Shown: positions 8,931 through 16,983, numbered from the stretch's first letter. The stretch: 47,393 bases of DNA from JAHCIE01 sp034431435 (GCA_034431435.1 DAOUDG010000098.1:1-47393), one strand, 5' to 3'. Numbers and translations: made by a program. The notes: generated from the letters alone by a model not told the origin.

Positions 8931-8946
8931 CCTGACTACACGAAGA
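8931..8946. repeat. 16-base motif, copy 1
   Basis: CCTGACTACACGAAGA lies between the DUF58 stop and the TgpA-like start. Copy 2 at 11204-11219 differs by one base. A 12-base core (TGACTACACGAA) recurs at 12593-12604. On the minus strand it reads TTCGTGTAGTCAGG. Confidence 0.5.
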
Positions 8947-8947
8947 G

Positions 8948-10258
8948 TTACCTGGCCGGCAGCGACTCGCGCACGATGACGCGGCCCGTCGCACCAACAA
9001 CATAGTCCACGTGGCCCTGGCGGCGGCCCTGTTGTATCAGGTCGAAGCGATACCCCTTCGCCACCCGCGTCAGCGACACGCCGACCTCGGCCAGGCGTAG
9101 CGCCAGGGCCATCACCCCACCTGTCTCCCCCGGCGTCGGCTCAAAGCTGCCGCGGTCGATCAGGACGACATGCGCCGCCAGCCCCTGCCGTTGCAACGTT
9201 GCCAGCGCACCGAGCCACGTCGCGTCCACGGCGGGCGTAACCAGCACCAGCGTCAGCCCGCGACCGAATGCCGACGCGCTACGCCCCAGGAAGTCGCCCA
9301 GTGACAGGTCGCCGCCGGTCTGGGCGAGGGCCAGGGCGCGCAGGATGCGAAACAGATGCTCACTGCCCCGATTGGGCGGGATGAGTGTCGGCGCCTCCCC
9401 GGAGAAAGCCAGCCCCACCGCGCGCCCTTCGGCGAGCATGGCATTGACCAGCGATGCGGCGAAAATGACTGCATACTCCTCTGTAGCCTCTTCGCCACGG
9501 CCCGCCTGGACGCGCCGGTCCAGGTCCAGCACCACCCACACATTGCCAGATGGCTCTAGCTCGAACTCCTTCACATACAGGCCGTCACGGTGCGCGCTCG
9601 TCGGCCAATGCACTGAGCGTAGCTCGTCGCCGGGCACGTAGTGCCGCACACTGGCGGCGTTAGTCGTCCACTCCAGGGCGCGGCGGCGTACCCGCGCCTG
9701 TCCCGACGCCGCGCCGCGCGGCAGGTCGAGGCGCGGCAGCCGCGACACCGGTGGGTAGACGACGAAGGTCTCGGCGTCATCGTAGGCGCGCTCGACCTCG
9801 AACAGGCCGAAGGGGTCGCCGAGCCGCAGCGTCATGGGCCCCAGGCGATAGACGCCGCGTCGCGCGCAGACGGTATCGATGGTCCAGCGCTTGGAGCTGT
9901 GGCCACCCAGGGACTCGACACGCCGCGCCCTGTAGCCCGGCAGGGTCGAGTTGTCCTCGATTTCGAGCCATAGCAGAGGAAACGAGCTGGTATTGCGCAG
10001 CTCGAAATGCTCCTCGAGCCGGTCGCCAACCTGCGCCCAGCCGTACCGCCGGCCACGTGAGATCGTCACGCCCAGGGACAGTGACCGCGCCCACGCGAAG
10101 CACAACGCGGTCAACCCGAGGCCGCTGATAAGCAGCATACGCCAGGCCACTGCCGGGTCAAACACGGTCATTACCAGGCTGAGGCCCAGCACGCCGCCTA
10201 GCAGCCACGGCGCGCGCGGCCGCATGACGCCCGCCCCCTCGGGCAGGGACCATCTCAT
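8948..10258 (-). CDS. DUF58 domain protein (vWA-like)
   Basis: This 436-residue protein has two membrane segments in about the first 60 residues, followed by a DUF58 domain. The diagnostic stretch L-R-S-V-H-W-P-T-S-A-H-R-D-G, followed by V-K-E-F-E, is clear. A V-V-L-D-L-D-R-R stretch marks the vWA-like core. Start ATG 10258 overlaps the miaA stop (ATGA) and has GGAG seven bases upstream. A second ATG 11 codons later (10225) is also possible. Proteins of this type act with MoxR ATPases and TgpA-like transglutaminases, probably in assembly or maturation of envelope proteins. The TgpA-like gene is immediately downstream. No MoxR gene is present here, and miaA sits in its usual position. Confidence 0.9.
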   Translation of the reverse strand: MRWSLPEGAGVMRPRAPWLLGGVLGLSLVMTVFDPAVAWRMLLISGLGLTALCFAWARSLSLGVTISRGRRYGWAQVGDRLEEHFELRNTSSFPLLWLEIEDNSTLPGYRARRVESLGGHSSKRWTIDTVCARRGVYRLGPMTLRLGDPFGLFEVERAYDDAETFVVYPPVSRLPRLDLPRGAASGQARVRRRALEWTTNAASVRHYVPGDELRSVHWPTSAHRDGLYVKEFELEPSGNVWVVLDLDRRVQAGRGEEATEEYAVIFAASLVNAMLAEGRAVGLAFSGEAPTLIPPNRGSEHLFRILRALALAQTGGDLSLGDFLGRSASAFGRGLTLVLVTPAVDATWLGALATLQRQGLAAHVVLIDRGSFEPTPGETGGVMALALRLAEVGVSLTRVAKGYRFDLIQQGRRQGHVDYVVGATGRVIVRESLPAR

Positions 10259-11196
10259 GGCGCTGCTCCGCCGAGCCAGCCGGCAATCATTGCCGCTGCG
10301 GCGGGATAGACATCGCTTGCGACATTGAGCCAATGAATGCGGGGATCAGCGGCGCGGAACCACGCCCCCTGGGCGCGCACGAAGCGGCGCGTGTTGCGCT
10401 TGATGGTCGCCACCGCATCCGCCAGGCTGGCTTCGCCGCCCAGCACCGGCGCAAGCTCGGCGTAGCCGAGGGCTGACATCGCCGGCAGGTCGAAGCCGTA
10501 GCCATCTGTGACCAATCGGCGCACCTCGTCTACCAACCCCGCCTCGATCATCCTGTCGATGCGGGCATCGAGGCGCGGATAGAGCGCGGCGCGGTCGAGG
10601 GTCAGGCCGAGGATGAGGGTGGCGTAGGCCGGTGGCGATTTCGTCCGCGCCGCGGAGAAGGGCCGTCCCGTAACGTGGTAGACCTCCAGGGCACGGACTA
10701 CGCGGCGGACATTGCGCGGGTCGATACCCTCGGCAGCAACTGGATCGATCGCCACTAGCTCCGCATACAGGGCTGGCCCCCCTTCAGCCTCGGCGCGGGC
10801 ATACAGGCGGTCGCGCAGGGCAAGGTCAGGCGGCACAGCAGGCACGTCCCAGCCTTCCAACAACGCCCACAGATACTGCCCTGTGCCGCCAACGATGAGG
10901 GGCAATCGGGCACGGGCGTGGATGTCATCGATGGCAGCGCGGGCCAGCCGCTGGAACTGGGCAAGCGAGACCGTCTCGTCAGGGTCGGCGATGTTGACGA
11001 GATGGTGGCGCGCCGCCCCCTGCTCAGCAGGTGTCGGCTTGGCTGTGCCGATGTCCATGCCACGGTAGAACTGGCGGGAGTCGGCCGAGACAATCTCACC
11101 GTTGAAGGCCTGGGCCAGCCGGACCGCCAGGGCAGTCTTGCCCACGCCAGTCGGGCCGACGATAGCAATCAGGGGACGTGCATGCGCCTCGAACAT
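10255..11196 (-). CDS. miaA: tRNA dimethylallyltransferase MiaA
   Basis: This 313-residue enzyme transfers a dimethylallyl group from DMAPP to N6 of A37 in tRNAs that read UNN codons. The P-loop G-P-T-G-V-G-K-T (14-21), A-D-S-R-Q-F-Y-R-G-M-D-I-G-T-A-K-P (38-54) and the G-G-T-G-Q-Y-L-W-A segment are all intact, as is the R-x-F-x-x-A-Q-x-x-W-F end motif (R-R-F-V-R-A-Q-G-A-W-F). Length is normal for the family. It is the first gene of a run with DUF58 and TgpA-like genes, overlapping the former by four bases. A TATAGT (11208-11213, minus strand) inside a repeated motif could be its -10. Confidence 0.97.
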   Translation of the reverse strand: MFEAHARPLIAIVGPTGVGKTALAVRLAQAFNGEIVSADSRQFYRGMDIGTAKPTPAEQGAARHHLVNIADPDETVSLAQFQRLARAAIDDIHARARLPLIVGGTGQYLWALLEGWDVPAVPPDLALRDRLYARAEAEGGPALYAELVAIDPVAAEGIDPRNVRRVVRALEVYHVTGRPFSAARTKSPPAYATLILGLTLDRAALYPRLDARIDRMIEAGLVDEVRRLVTDGYGFDLPAMSALGYAELAPVLGGEASLADAVATIKRNTRRFVRAQGAWFRAADPRIHWLNVASDVYPAAAAMIAGWLGGAAP

Positions 11197-11203
11197 AGCC
11201 TAC

Positions 11204-11219
11204 CCTGACTATACGAAGA
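11204..11219. repeat. 16-base motif, copy 2, containing a possible -10 for miaA
   Basis: CCTGACTATACGAAGA matches copy 1 at 8931 in 15 of 16 bases. On the minus strand it contains TATAGT (11208-11213), 11 bases before the miaA ATG. It may therefore be a promoter element shared by miaA and the TgpA-like gene. Confidence 0.45.
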
Positions 11220-11357
11220 AGGCGAGCAACCAAAGACCACGACCGAAGGCCAGATGGGCGATTCCCGTTGGCGTCTGGGCTTTGGTCCTTCGTCCGGATT
11301 TGCGACCTACACCCCCGCTGGCTAGACTCTGCCAAGACAAACGACAATGGAGGCCCG

Positions 11358-12512
11358 ATGCGAGTTGGTGCGCTGACCCTGGTGCTTATCCTCCTGCTGG
11401 CGGGCTGCCAGGGGGCCGTGAATCCGCCTTCCCCTGCCCCGCTCCCCACTGCCATCCCGGTCGCACTGGTCGCCACCGCGACGGCTACCGCCACCCTTTC
11501 GCCTCCATCGGTCACGCCCGCGCCGCCCACTCCCACGGCCACACCACGCCCCCCGACCGCGACGGCTACCGCCTCCCTTCCGCCCCCGTCGGCCACGCCC
11601 ATCCCGCCAACTGCGACGCCGCTACCACCGACACCGACCCCCGACGCCTACGCCGCCATCGATGTGGAGGGGCTGCGCCGGCGAGACTACGGCAGCGGGC
11701 GTATCGAGACCGTGCGCGTTCTGGAGGAGCAGGCCGCGTTCACTCGCTATCTCATCCGCTATCCCAGTGACGGTATCCCCATCACGGGCGTGATGAACGT
11801 CCCGAAGGGCGAAGGGCCGTTCCCGGTGGTCATCGTCAACCACGGCTTCATTCAACCCAGTTCATACCAGACGACGAGCGCGTACACCCTGCCCCTGGCC
11901 GACGCCCTGGCCCGCAACGGCTACCTTACCCTCCACCCCGACTATCGCAACTACGGCGGCTCAGGCCAGGGGCCGAACCCCTTCCGCATCGGCTACGCCA
12001 TCGACGTGCTCAATTTGGTGCAGCTTGCCAAGACACTGCCCAACGCCCGCCCCGACCGCATTGGCATGCTCGGCCACAGCATGGGCGGCGGCATCACCAG
12101 CCGCGTCCTGGTCGCCACCCCCGACGTCAAGGCCGCCGTACTGTATGGGGCGATGAGCGCGGATGAGGTTGAGAACTACAACCACCGTCGCGCCATGGGC
12201 TGGCTGCGCAACGAGGCTAGCTTCGGTGACGTGGTGCCCCTTACGCCGCAAGATCGCCCCGACGTCTACGAGCGCCTCTCGCCCATGAGCCACCTCGCCT
12301 ACGTCACCGCCCCCATCAGCATTCACCACGGCGAGCTTGACAACGACGTACCGGTACAATTCTCGCGTCGGCTGGCCCAGGCCCTGCGTGACAATGGCAA
12401 GAGCGTCGAGCTATTCACCTACCCCGGCCAGCCCCACTGGCTGAACGGCGCGGCCAACCCCCTCTTCCTGCAACGTGTTGTCGCCTTCTTCGACCGGACT
12501 CTCAAGGCGTAG
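11358..12512 (+). CDS. Lipoprotein alpha/beta hydrolase (prolyl-oligopeptidase-like)
   Basis: This 384-residue secreted lipoprotein has a signal peptide ending in the lipobox L-L-A-G-C with Cys17. A Thr/Pro/Ala-rich linker follows to about residue 96. The rest is an alpha/beta hydrolase of the dienelactone-hydrolase/S9 type, with N-H-G-F (161-164) as the oxyanion region, nucleophile Ser241 in G-H-S-M-G-G, acid Asp328 or Asp330 in G-E-L-D-N-D-V-P, and His360 in Q-P-H-W. ATG 11358 has GGAGG just upstream and is followed at once by the signal peptide, so it is preferred over a longer frame. The linker probably lets the enzyme reach away from the membrane. The substrate is unknown; peptides and esters are both plausible. 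Confidence 0.92.
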   Translation: MRVGALTLVLILLLAGCQGAVNPPSPAPLPTAIPVALVATATATATLSPPSVTPAPPTPTATPRPPTATATASLPPPSATPIPPTATPLPPTPTPDAYAAIDVEGLRRRDYGSGRIETVRVLEEQAAFTRYLIRYPSDGIPITGVMNVPKGEGPFPVVIVNHGFIQPSSYQTTSAYTLPLADALARNGYLTLHPDYRNYGGSGQGPNPFRIGYAIDVLNLVQLAKTLPNARPDRIGMLGHSMGGGITSRVLVATPDVKAAVLYGAMSADEVENYNHRRAMGWLRNEASFGDVVPLTPQDRPDVYERLSPMSHLAYVTAPISIHHGELDNDVPVQFSRRLAQALRDNGKSVELFTYPGQPHWLNGAANPLFLQRVVAFFDRTLKA

Positions 12513-12514
12513 GA

Positions 12515-12541
12515 GCCGGGTCAGGCAGTCCATGCCCCGGC
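12515..12541. terminator. Hairpin between convergent genes
   Basis: GCCGG and GGCA pair with TGCC and CCGGC around a short loop, with an internal bulge. It lies directly after the stop of the hydrolase and before the convergent methyltransferase end. No T-run is visible. Confidence 0.4.
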
Positions 12542-12581
12542 CTCCCTGCCCTCTTCAGATCATTCTGCCCTCATCGCCCCT

Positions 12582-13124
12582 CTAGCCGTCAGTGACTACA
12601 CGAAAGGCGCGCGCCGCGTAGATCTCGCGCAGGAAGCGCGACGGGCGCGTCCCCAGCCGGGTAACAGCTGTGAAGCCCGCTGCCACCGCCTCGCGGCCAA
12701 AAGTCGCATACGACAATGGATGCGGCACCCACATATTGCCGTCGTCCACATTATACTCTACCAACAGCAAGGGCGTTCCCGGCTTCAGCAGGTCATGGGT
12801 GCGGCGCAACACCGCCACGTGGTCGTGGAAAAAGTGGAGAACGTTAGCCATCACCACGCCATCGAGGGGCGGCAACGTCAATGGTCGCGCCAGATCGGCC
12901 ATCACTGTTTCCAGGTACGGCGGGGCGGTGAGGCGAAGCCATGCGTCGCGCAGGCGGTCGAGGGCGGCGCGGTCGCGGTCAACGGCGTAGATGACGCCTG
13001 TCGGCCCCACCAGGTCGGCCAGGGCAAGGGTGAAGGCCCCGCTGCCCGCACCCAGGTCGGCCCATACGCCGCCAGGGCCAGAAATCCCAGGGCGCAGAAG
13101 GGCAACATAATCCTGGTGATTCAT
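12582..13124 (-). CDS. Class I SAM-dependent methyltransferase
   Basis: This 180-residue protein has the SAM-binding glycine motif D-L-G-A-G-S-G-A-F (23-31), an acidic second strand end (A-V-D-R-D-R) and a motif-IV-like D-G-V-V-M-A-N-V-L-H-F-F-H-D. Its short length is typical of stand-alone Methyltransf_11/25 enzymes. The substrate is not readable. No Shine-Dalgarno is seen before ATG 13124. A 12-bp hairpin separates it from the upstream hypothetical gene on the same strand. The convergent lipoprotein hydrolase ends 69 bases beyond its stop. Confidence 0.88.
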   Translation of the reverse strand: MNHQDYVALLRPGISGPGGVWADLGAGSGAFTLALADLVGPTGVIYAVDRDRAALDRLRDAWLRLTAPPYLETVMADLARPLTLPPLDGVVMANVLHFFHDHVAVLRRTHDLLKPGTPLLLVEYNVDDGNMWVPHPLSYATFGREAVAAGFTAVTRLGTRPSRFLREIYAARAFRVVTDG

Positions 13125-13138
13125 GGAGGATAGAGCTA

Positions 13139-13169
13139 CACCTGACAGGCCTGTAGAGCCTGCCAGGTG
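13139..13169 (-). terminator. 12-bp hairpin between two minus-strand genes
   Basis: CACCTGACAGGC (13139-13150) pairs with GCCTGCCAGGTG (13158-13169), with one mismatch and a 7-base loop. It sits 13 bases after the stop of the hypothetical gene and 14 bases before the methyltransferase start. It could terminate the first gene or attenuate the second. Confidence 0.5.
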
Positions 13170-13182
13170 CGGGAGACAGCGG

Positions 13183-13920
13183 TCAGGCGAAGGAGAGGGC
13201 GCGCAGAAGTTGAACGAGACTGAAGTCGAGGACCAGCGCGCTCCGCTTTACCTCGGCCAGGTCGAACGTGTCCAGATTGTCGACATGCTGTCGCTGCTTG
13301 ACGACCGCCTGGCGCGACTTCGCCACAAGCCAATTGTAGCGCTCGACGGCGGGGCCAGGAGCCAGCAGATGGCCGGGATCCGCCTGGGCGAAGGGACGCC
13401 AGTCGGCGCGGAACTGGGCCACATAGCCGCGCAGGTAGTCCAGGTCGGACAGCTTGCGGTCCAGGGTCTGGAACGCGGCGGCCTGTGTCCACTGGCCCAC
13501 AGCGACGGCAAAGTCGGCATGCGTCACCTCACCCGTCAGCGGGCCGTCGAGGCCAGACCCCGACAGCCACGCCGTCTGCTTGCCCAGATCCCCCTTGATC
13601 ACCTCCCAGATACGAGCCGCCTGCGCCGGCAGCAGCGAGTCGGCGAGGAGCACGAAGGGCGTCGCGGCCGCCTGTTGCGCCACCTCGCGGTGCAGGGTGT
13701 TGAGCAGATCGGCGACCTCGACCGGCCGCGACGCCGCCGGAATCTCCGCCCGTCGCAGTCGCTCCAGCTGATAGGGCCAGCGACCGGCGATACCCCACAC
13801 CAGCGGCTCAAGATAGGAATCCATGGGGCCAGGCGGGCCAGCCTGAGCGGCGTGGGCAGTAGCGTACTCTCTCGCAATGTCGGCGGCGCCAGCGGGTTTG
13901 GGAGGCTTATGGTCGGGCAT
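13183..13920 (-). CDS. Hypothetical protein, unrecognised
   Basis: This frame of 245 residues has coding-like composition and no signal peptide or membrane segment. The first 30 residues are Pro/Ala-rich and probably disordered. The remainder looks mostly helical, with charged helices near the C terminus (V-V-K-Q-R-Q-H-V and L-A-E-V-K-R-S). ATG 13920 was chosen because GGAG lies ten bases before it; an in-frame start 11 codons upstream lacks such support. A stretch F-V-L-L-A-D-S-L-L-P looks like a buried strand. I cannot assign a family or function. It lies upstream of a methyltransferase on the same strand but is separated from it by a hairpin. Confidence 0.7.
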   Translation of the reverse strand: MPDHKPPKPAGAADIAREYATAHAAQAGPPGPMDSYLEPLVWGIAGRWPYQLERLRRAEIPAASRPVEVADLLNTLHREVAQQAAATPFVLLADSLLPAQAARIWEVIKGDLGKQTAWLSGSGLDGPLTGEVTHADFAVAVGQWTQAAAFQTLDRKLSDLDYLRGYVAQFRADWRPFAQADPGHLLAPGPAVERYNWLVAKSRQAVVKQRQHVDNLDTFDLAEVKRSALVLDFSLVQLLRALSFA

Positions 13921-14072
13921 ACGAATCGCGCTCCGGTGGCACAGGCGCGGCATACCGCGCCTCTAGAGTAGATTACCTCGATGATATACCAGGCGGCTGC
14001 GAGTGACAAATCGCAGGCTGAGCGATGATTCCCGCCAACCTGCGATTCTCAATCATCATCGTCCAACCGGCT

Positions 14073-14945
14073 TCAATGCTCGTGATCGGCGTGGCGATAG
14101 TTGCCGTGGGGATGGCTGTGATCGAGGTCGCCGTGGCGGTGGCGGTGCGCGTGGATGAGATTGCAGCGCAGCAGCAGGTCGGCGTCGGCCAGAACCTCGT
14201 CCGTTGGGCCGCTGGCAACCACCCGATGAGTCTCGTCGAAGACGTAGACCCGGTCGGCAATCTCGCCAACGATACCCAGGTCGTGAGTTGACGTCACGAA
14301 GGTGTGGCCCGCCTCCGACTGTTCCAGGATGAAATCCACCAGCCAGCTTTGGCTACGCGGGTCGAGACCGGTCGTCGGTTCGTCCAGCAGCCACACGTTG
14401 GGGCCGAGCGCCAGGACCGACGCCAGGGCAACGCGCCGCTTCTCCCCGCCCGACAAGCGGTGGGGAGCGCGCTCGGCCAGGTGCTCGATACGCAGACTGG
14501 CGAGGGCCGCCGCCACCCGCTCCTTGACCTCGTCCTGGCTGATATCCAGTTGCAGCGGGCCAAAGGCGACCTCCTCGTAGACGGTCGGGGAAAAGAGTTG
14601 CACATCGGCATCCTGAAACGTGAGGCCGACGCGGCGGCGGAAGTCAAAAGCGAAGGCGTCGTCGTGCAGCGCCGCCTCCGTCAGAGGCCGGCCGAATGCT
14701 GTCACGCTGCCCGACTGCGGAAAGTGCAGACCATCCAGAATCTTTAGCAGGGTGCTCTTGCCACTGCCGTTAGAACCCAGAACGGCAATCTTCTCGCCCT
14801 CGCTCACCTCGATGGACACCCCGGCCAACGCGGGCTGGCGGCCGTCATAGCTGAAATGAACATCGTCGACGCGAAAGACCGGCCGCCGCTTGCCTGCCTG
14901 GGGCCGCACCACCCTGTCCAGGCCCGGCGTGAGAACCGCACTCAT
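14073..14945 (-). CDS. cbiO: Cobalt/nickel ECF transporter ATPase with His-rich tail
   Basis: This 290-residue ABC ATPase powers Co2+/Ni2+ uptake. All nucleotide-binding motifs are intact: Walker A G-S-N-G-S-G-K-S-T (57-65), Q-loop Gln111, signature L-S-G-G-E-K-R-R (164-171), Walker B W-L-L-D-E-P (185-190) and switch His221. The C terminus is unusual: residues 265-290 hold ten histidines in 26 residues, ending H-A-D-H-E-H. This is a probable cytoplasmic metal-binding or storage tail. The start overlaps the cbiQ stop (ATGA), so this is the last gene of the cbiM-cbiQ-cbiO operon. A single ATPase gene implies a homodimer. Whether Co or Ni is carried cannot be decided from sequence. Confidence 0.95.
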   Translation of the reverse strand: MSAVLTPGLDRVVRPQAGKRRPVFRVDDVHFSYDGRQPALAGVSIEVSEGEKIAVLGSNGSGKSTLLKILDGLHFPQSGSVTAFGRPLTEAALHDDAFAFDFRRRVGLTFQDADVQLFSPTVYEEVAFGPLQLDISQDEVKERVAAALASLRIEHLAERAPHRLSGGEKRRVALASVLALGPNVWLLDEPTTGLDPRSQSWLVDFILEQSEAGHTFVTSTHDLGIVGEIADRVYVFDETHRVVASGPTDEVLADADLLLRCNLIHAHRHRHGDLDHSHPHGNYRHADHEH

Positions 14946-15772
14946 GGAATGCTCCCCAAGAAGAAGACAGCCAGCGCGACCGCCAGGAACACGCCAAGCC
15001 AGGCATAATCGCGCTGCTGCATCTGAAAGCGGTCCAGCGTGCGCGGCCGGCCGCGATAGCCTCGCGACAACATCGCCAGATAGACCTCCTGGCTCATGTC
15101 GAAGGACTTACCCAGCATGACGCCCATCGTATTAGTGACCACCCGTCGTTGCTCGGCCCCACCCAGTCGCCCGACCACGCGGCTCTGGCGGGCCAGAAAC
15201 ATATCGCTCGCCGTCCTCAGCATCAGGTAGATGTAGCGATAAGTCATGCCCAGAATCAACAGGAATACCGACGGTACTCTGAGCACGCTCAGCGCACTCA
15301 GCAAGGTGTTCCAGGGAGTCGTCAGCACCAGCAGCACCGCCAGCGATACCGACGTCCCCACGCGCAGGACGAGGAACCCCGCCGCGCGGACACCCTGCAC
15401 GGTAATGGCGACGTATGGGTCCACCGATAGCACCACCAGCGGCGTGCCCGGTGTGACAAAGCTAAAGATGACCGGCAGCGCGACCAGCCCGGTGAAGAAC
15501 GGCAGCGCCAGCCACACATTGCGCACGAGCAGTCGGAACGGGACGTTCGACCGCCACGCCAGCAGCAGGACGGCAAGGTACAGGCCCACCAGCACCCACA
15601 GATTGCGAGCGAAGGCTACCGCGAGGAGCATCGCCAGGACACTCACGAGCTTCACCCGCGGATCCAGCGACTGGAGCAAGCCGGGCCGTCGCGCCGACTC
15701 GTCGGCGAAGAGCGTCTGCTCCAGCGCACCGGTGACGCCAATCAGGCTGCGCTCGACCATCGTTTGCGACAT
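14942..15772 (-). CDS. cbiQ: Cobalt/nickel ECF transporter transmembrane protein
   Basis: This 276-residue T-component couples CbiO to CbiM. About five hydrophobic segments are seen, and the cytoplasmic coupling helices are marked by the family motif A-M-L-S-R-G-Y-R-G-R-P-R (A-x-x-x-R-G), which contacts the ATPase. Start ATG 15772 lies four bases after the cbiM stop; a longer frame would run far into cbiM and lacks the family N terminus. Its stop overlaps the cbiO start. It acts in the cytoplasmic membrane. Confidence 0.95.
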   Translation of the reverse strand: MSQTMVERSLIGVTGALEQTLFADESARRPGLLQSLDPRVKLVSVLAMLLAVAFARNLWVLVGLYLAVLLLAWRSNVPFRLLVRNVWLALPFFTGLVALPVIFSFVTPGTPLVVLSVDPYVAITVQGVRAAGFLVLRVGTSVSLAVLLVLTTPWNTLLSALSVLRVPSVFLLILGMTYRYIYLMLRTASDMFLARQSRVVGRLGGAEQRRVVTNTMGVMLGKSFDMSQEVYLAMLSRGYRGRPRTLDRFQMQQRDYAWLGVFLAVALAVFFLGSIP

Positions 15773-15776
15773 GGGC

Positions 15777-16865
15777 CTACTGCTTCTCGATACGGGCAGT
15801 CGCCGGCTCGACCGTTGGCTTGCGCGCAATGGCCCGGCCCACCAGCCATACCGCCAGGCCAATCAGCGCGCAGCCGATGAGCGCGGACAGGATGTAGCTG
15901 ACCGTGGGCGACAGGCCCGCGATCTCGTACTCAGGCAGCGGCCCACTCCAGGTCGTTGTCGCCTCCATGCCCGCCGGTACGAAGCCAACCAGCTCCTCAA
16001 TCTCCTCGGTCGCCCACTCGCCCCAGGCAGCGCCACCGGCCAGAAGGCCCAGGGGCGACAGCACAATCAGCGCCGCCAGCAGGATAGCCAACGGCTGCCA
16101 GCGCGCGCTCGTCGCAGGCCCCGCACCCGCTGCCCCCGGCGCGCCGATGCCCAGCAGCGCGGGGTTGGTGCGTTGTAGGAACCACACGATGCCGGCCGAT
16201 ACCAGGCCCTCGACGACCGAGGCGACCAGCATGTGGGGAATCAACATCGCCGGGACGGCGATCGCCAGGGGGAACGGGGCATACAGCGGGGCGCCGTCGG
16301 CGGCGCGGAAAAGAACCGGTTGCAGGCCGAACAGAATCCCGGCCAGCCCCGCGACCAGGCTCAGCGACGCCCAGCCTGCCACGAAGGCCGCCACAACCCG
16401 CCGCCCGCTCTGGATGGCCGAAGCGCCGCTAAACGCCTTGTAGATGAAGTGGGCAACGTGCGGCATGATGAGGGCCATGAGCAGCACGTTCGCGCCCCAG
16501 GCCAGAATGCCCCCGTCGCCGAAGAACAGCGCCTGGATGAGCAAGGCAATGGACACGGCCAGGGCAGCCCCGGCCGGGCCGAGCACAATCGCTGAGATCG
16601 TCGCGCCGATGGCGTGCCCCGTCGTCCCCCCAATCAGCGGCACGTTGAACATCATGATGACGAAGACAAAAGCGGAGAACAAGGCCACCAGGGGCACCAT
16701 GCGCTGATTGAGCTGTCGGCTGAAGACGCGAAGGTCATACGCAAGCCAGACCATCGCGATGACCAGTAGCCCCAGCGAGAACACGGGGGCCAGGTAGCCA
16801 TCCGGGATGTGCATGTTCTGGTGGACCCAGTCCCCCAGGGGTAGCTGGACGCTAGCGAGCAGCAC
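15777..16865 (-). CDS. cbiM: Cobalt/nickel ECF transporter substrate-binding protein, CbiM with fused CbiN/PDGLE-like module
   Basis: This 362-residue membrane protein is the metal-binding S-component. The core carries the hallmark M-H-I-P-D-G-Y-L at residues 18-25, several membrane helices and G-G-T-T-G-H-A-I-G-A-T (79-89). The C-terminal 130 residues add one helix, an extracytoplasmic loop with E-W-A-T-E-E-I-E-E-L, and a last helix. This matches the PDGLE/NikN-type module, so no separate cbiN is needed. GTG 16865 has a near-perfect GGAGG site seven bases upstream. However, the family N terminus would start at ATG 16814, and in solved homologues the free Met1-His2 end binds the metal. Either the 17 extra residues are removed or the inner ATG is used. 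Confidence 0.93.
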   Translation of the reverse strand: MLLASVQLPLGDWVHQNMHIPDGYLAPVFSLGLLVIAMVWLAYDLRVFSRQLNQRMVPLVALFSAFVFVIMMFNVPLIGGTTGHAIGATISAIVLGPAGAALAVSIALLIQALFFGDGGILAWGANVLLMALIMPHVAHFIYKAFSGASAIQSGRRVVAAFVAGWASLSLVAGLAGILFGLQPVLFRAADGAPLYAPFPLAIAVPAMLIPHMLVASVVEGLVSAGIVWFLQRTNPALLGIGAPGAAGAGPATSARWQPLAILLAALIVLSPLGLLAGGAAWGEWATEEIEELVGFVPAGMEATTTWSGPLPEYEIAGLSPTVSYILSALIGCALIGLAVWLVGRAIARKPTVEPATARIEKQ

Positions 16866-16946
16866 GGCGAAGCCTCCTTATTGAACACTGAACGCGGCCA
16901 GCGCTTGAGGGTGTGGAGGGTGTGGATGAGGGGGCGGCCTCTTACC

Positions 16947-16970
16947 CTATCCGTCATAATCGACGGATAG
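16947..16970 (-). promoter_or_regulatory. Perfect 9-bp inverted repeat in the cbiM leader
   Basis: CTATCCGTC (16947-16955) and GACGGATAG (16962-16970) are exact reverse complements separated by six bases (ATAATC). It lies between the predicted transcription start and the cbiM ribosome-binding site. It could be a second operator or an RNA hairpin. Confidence 0.55.
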
Positions 16971-16983
16971 CGATGGCATGCAG

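Noticed and set aside
11440..11650. Tandem DNA repeat in the lipoprotein gene
   Set aside because: The repetitive look comes from Thr/Pro/Ala codons of a linker. No unit repeats exactly.
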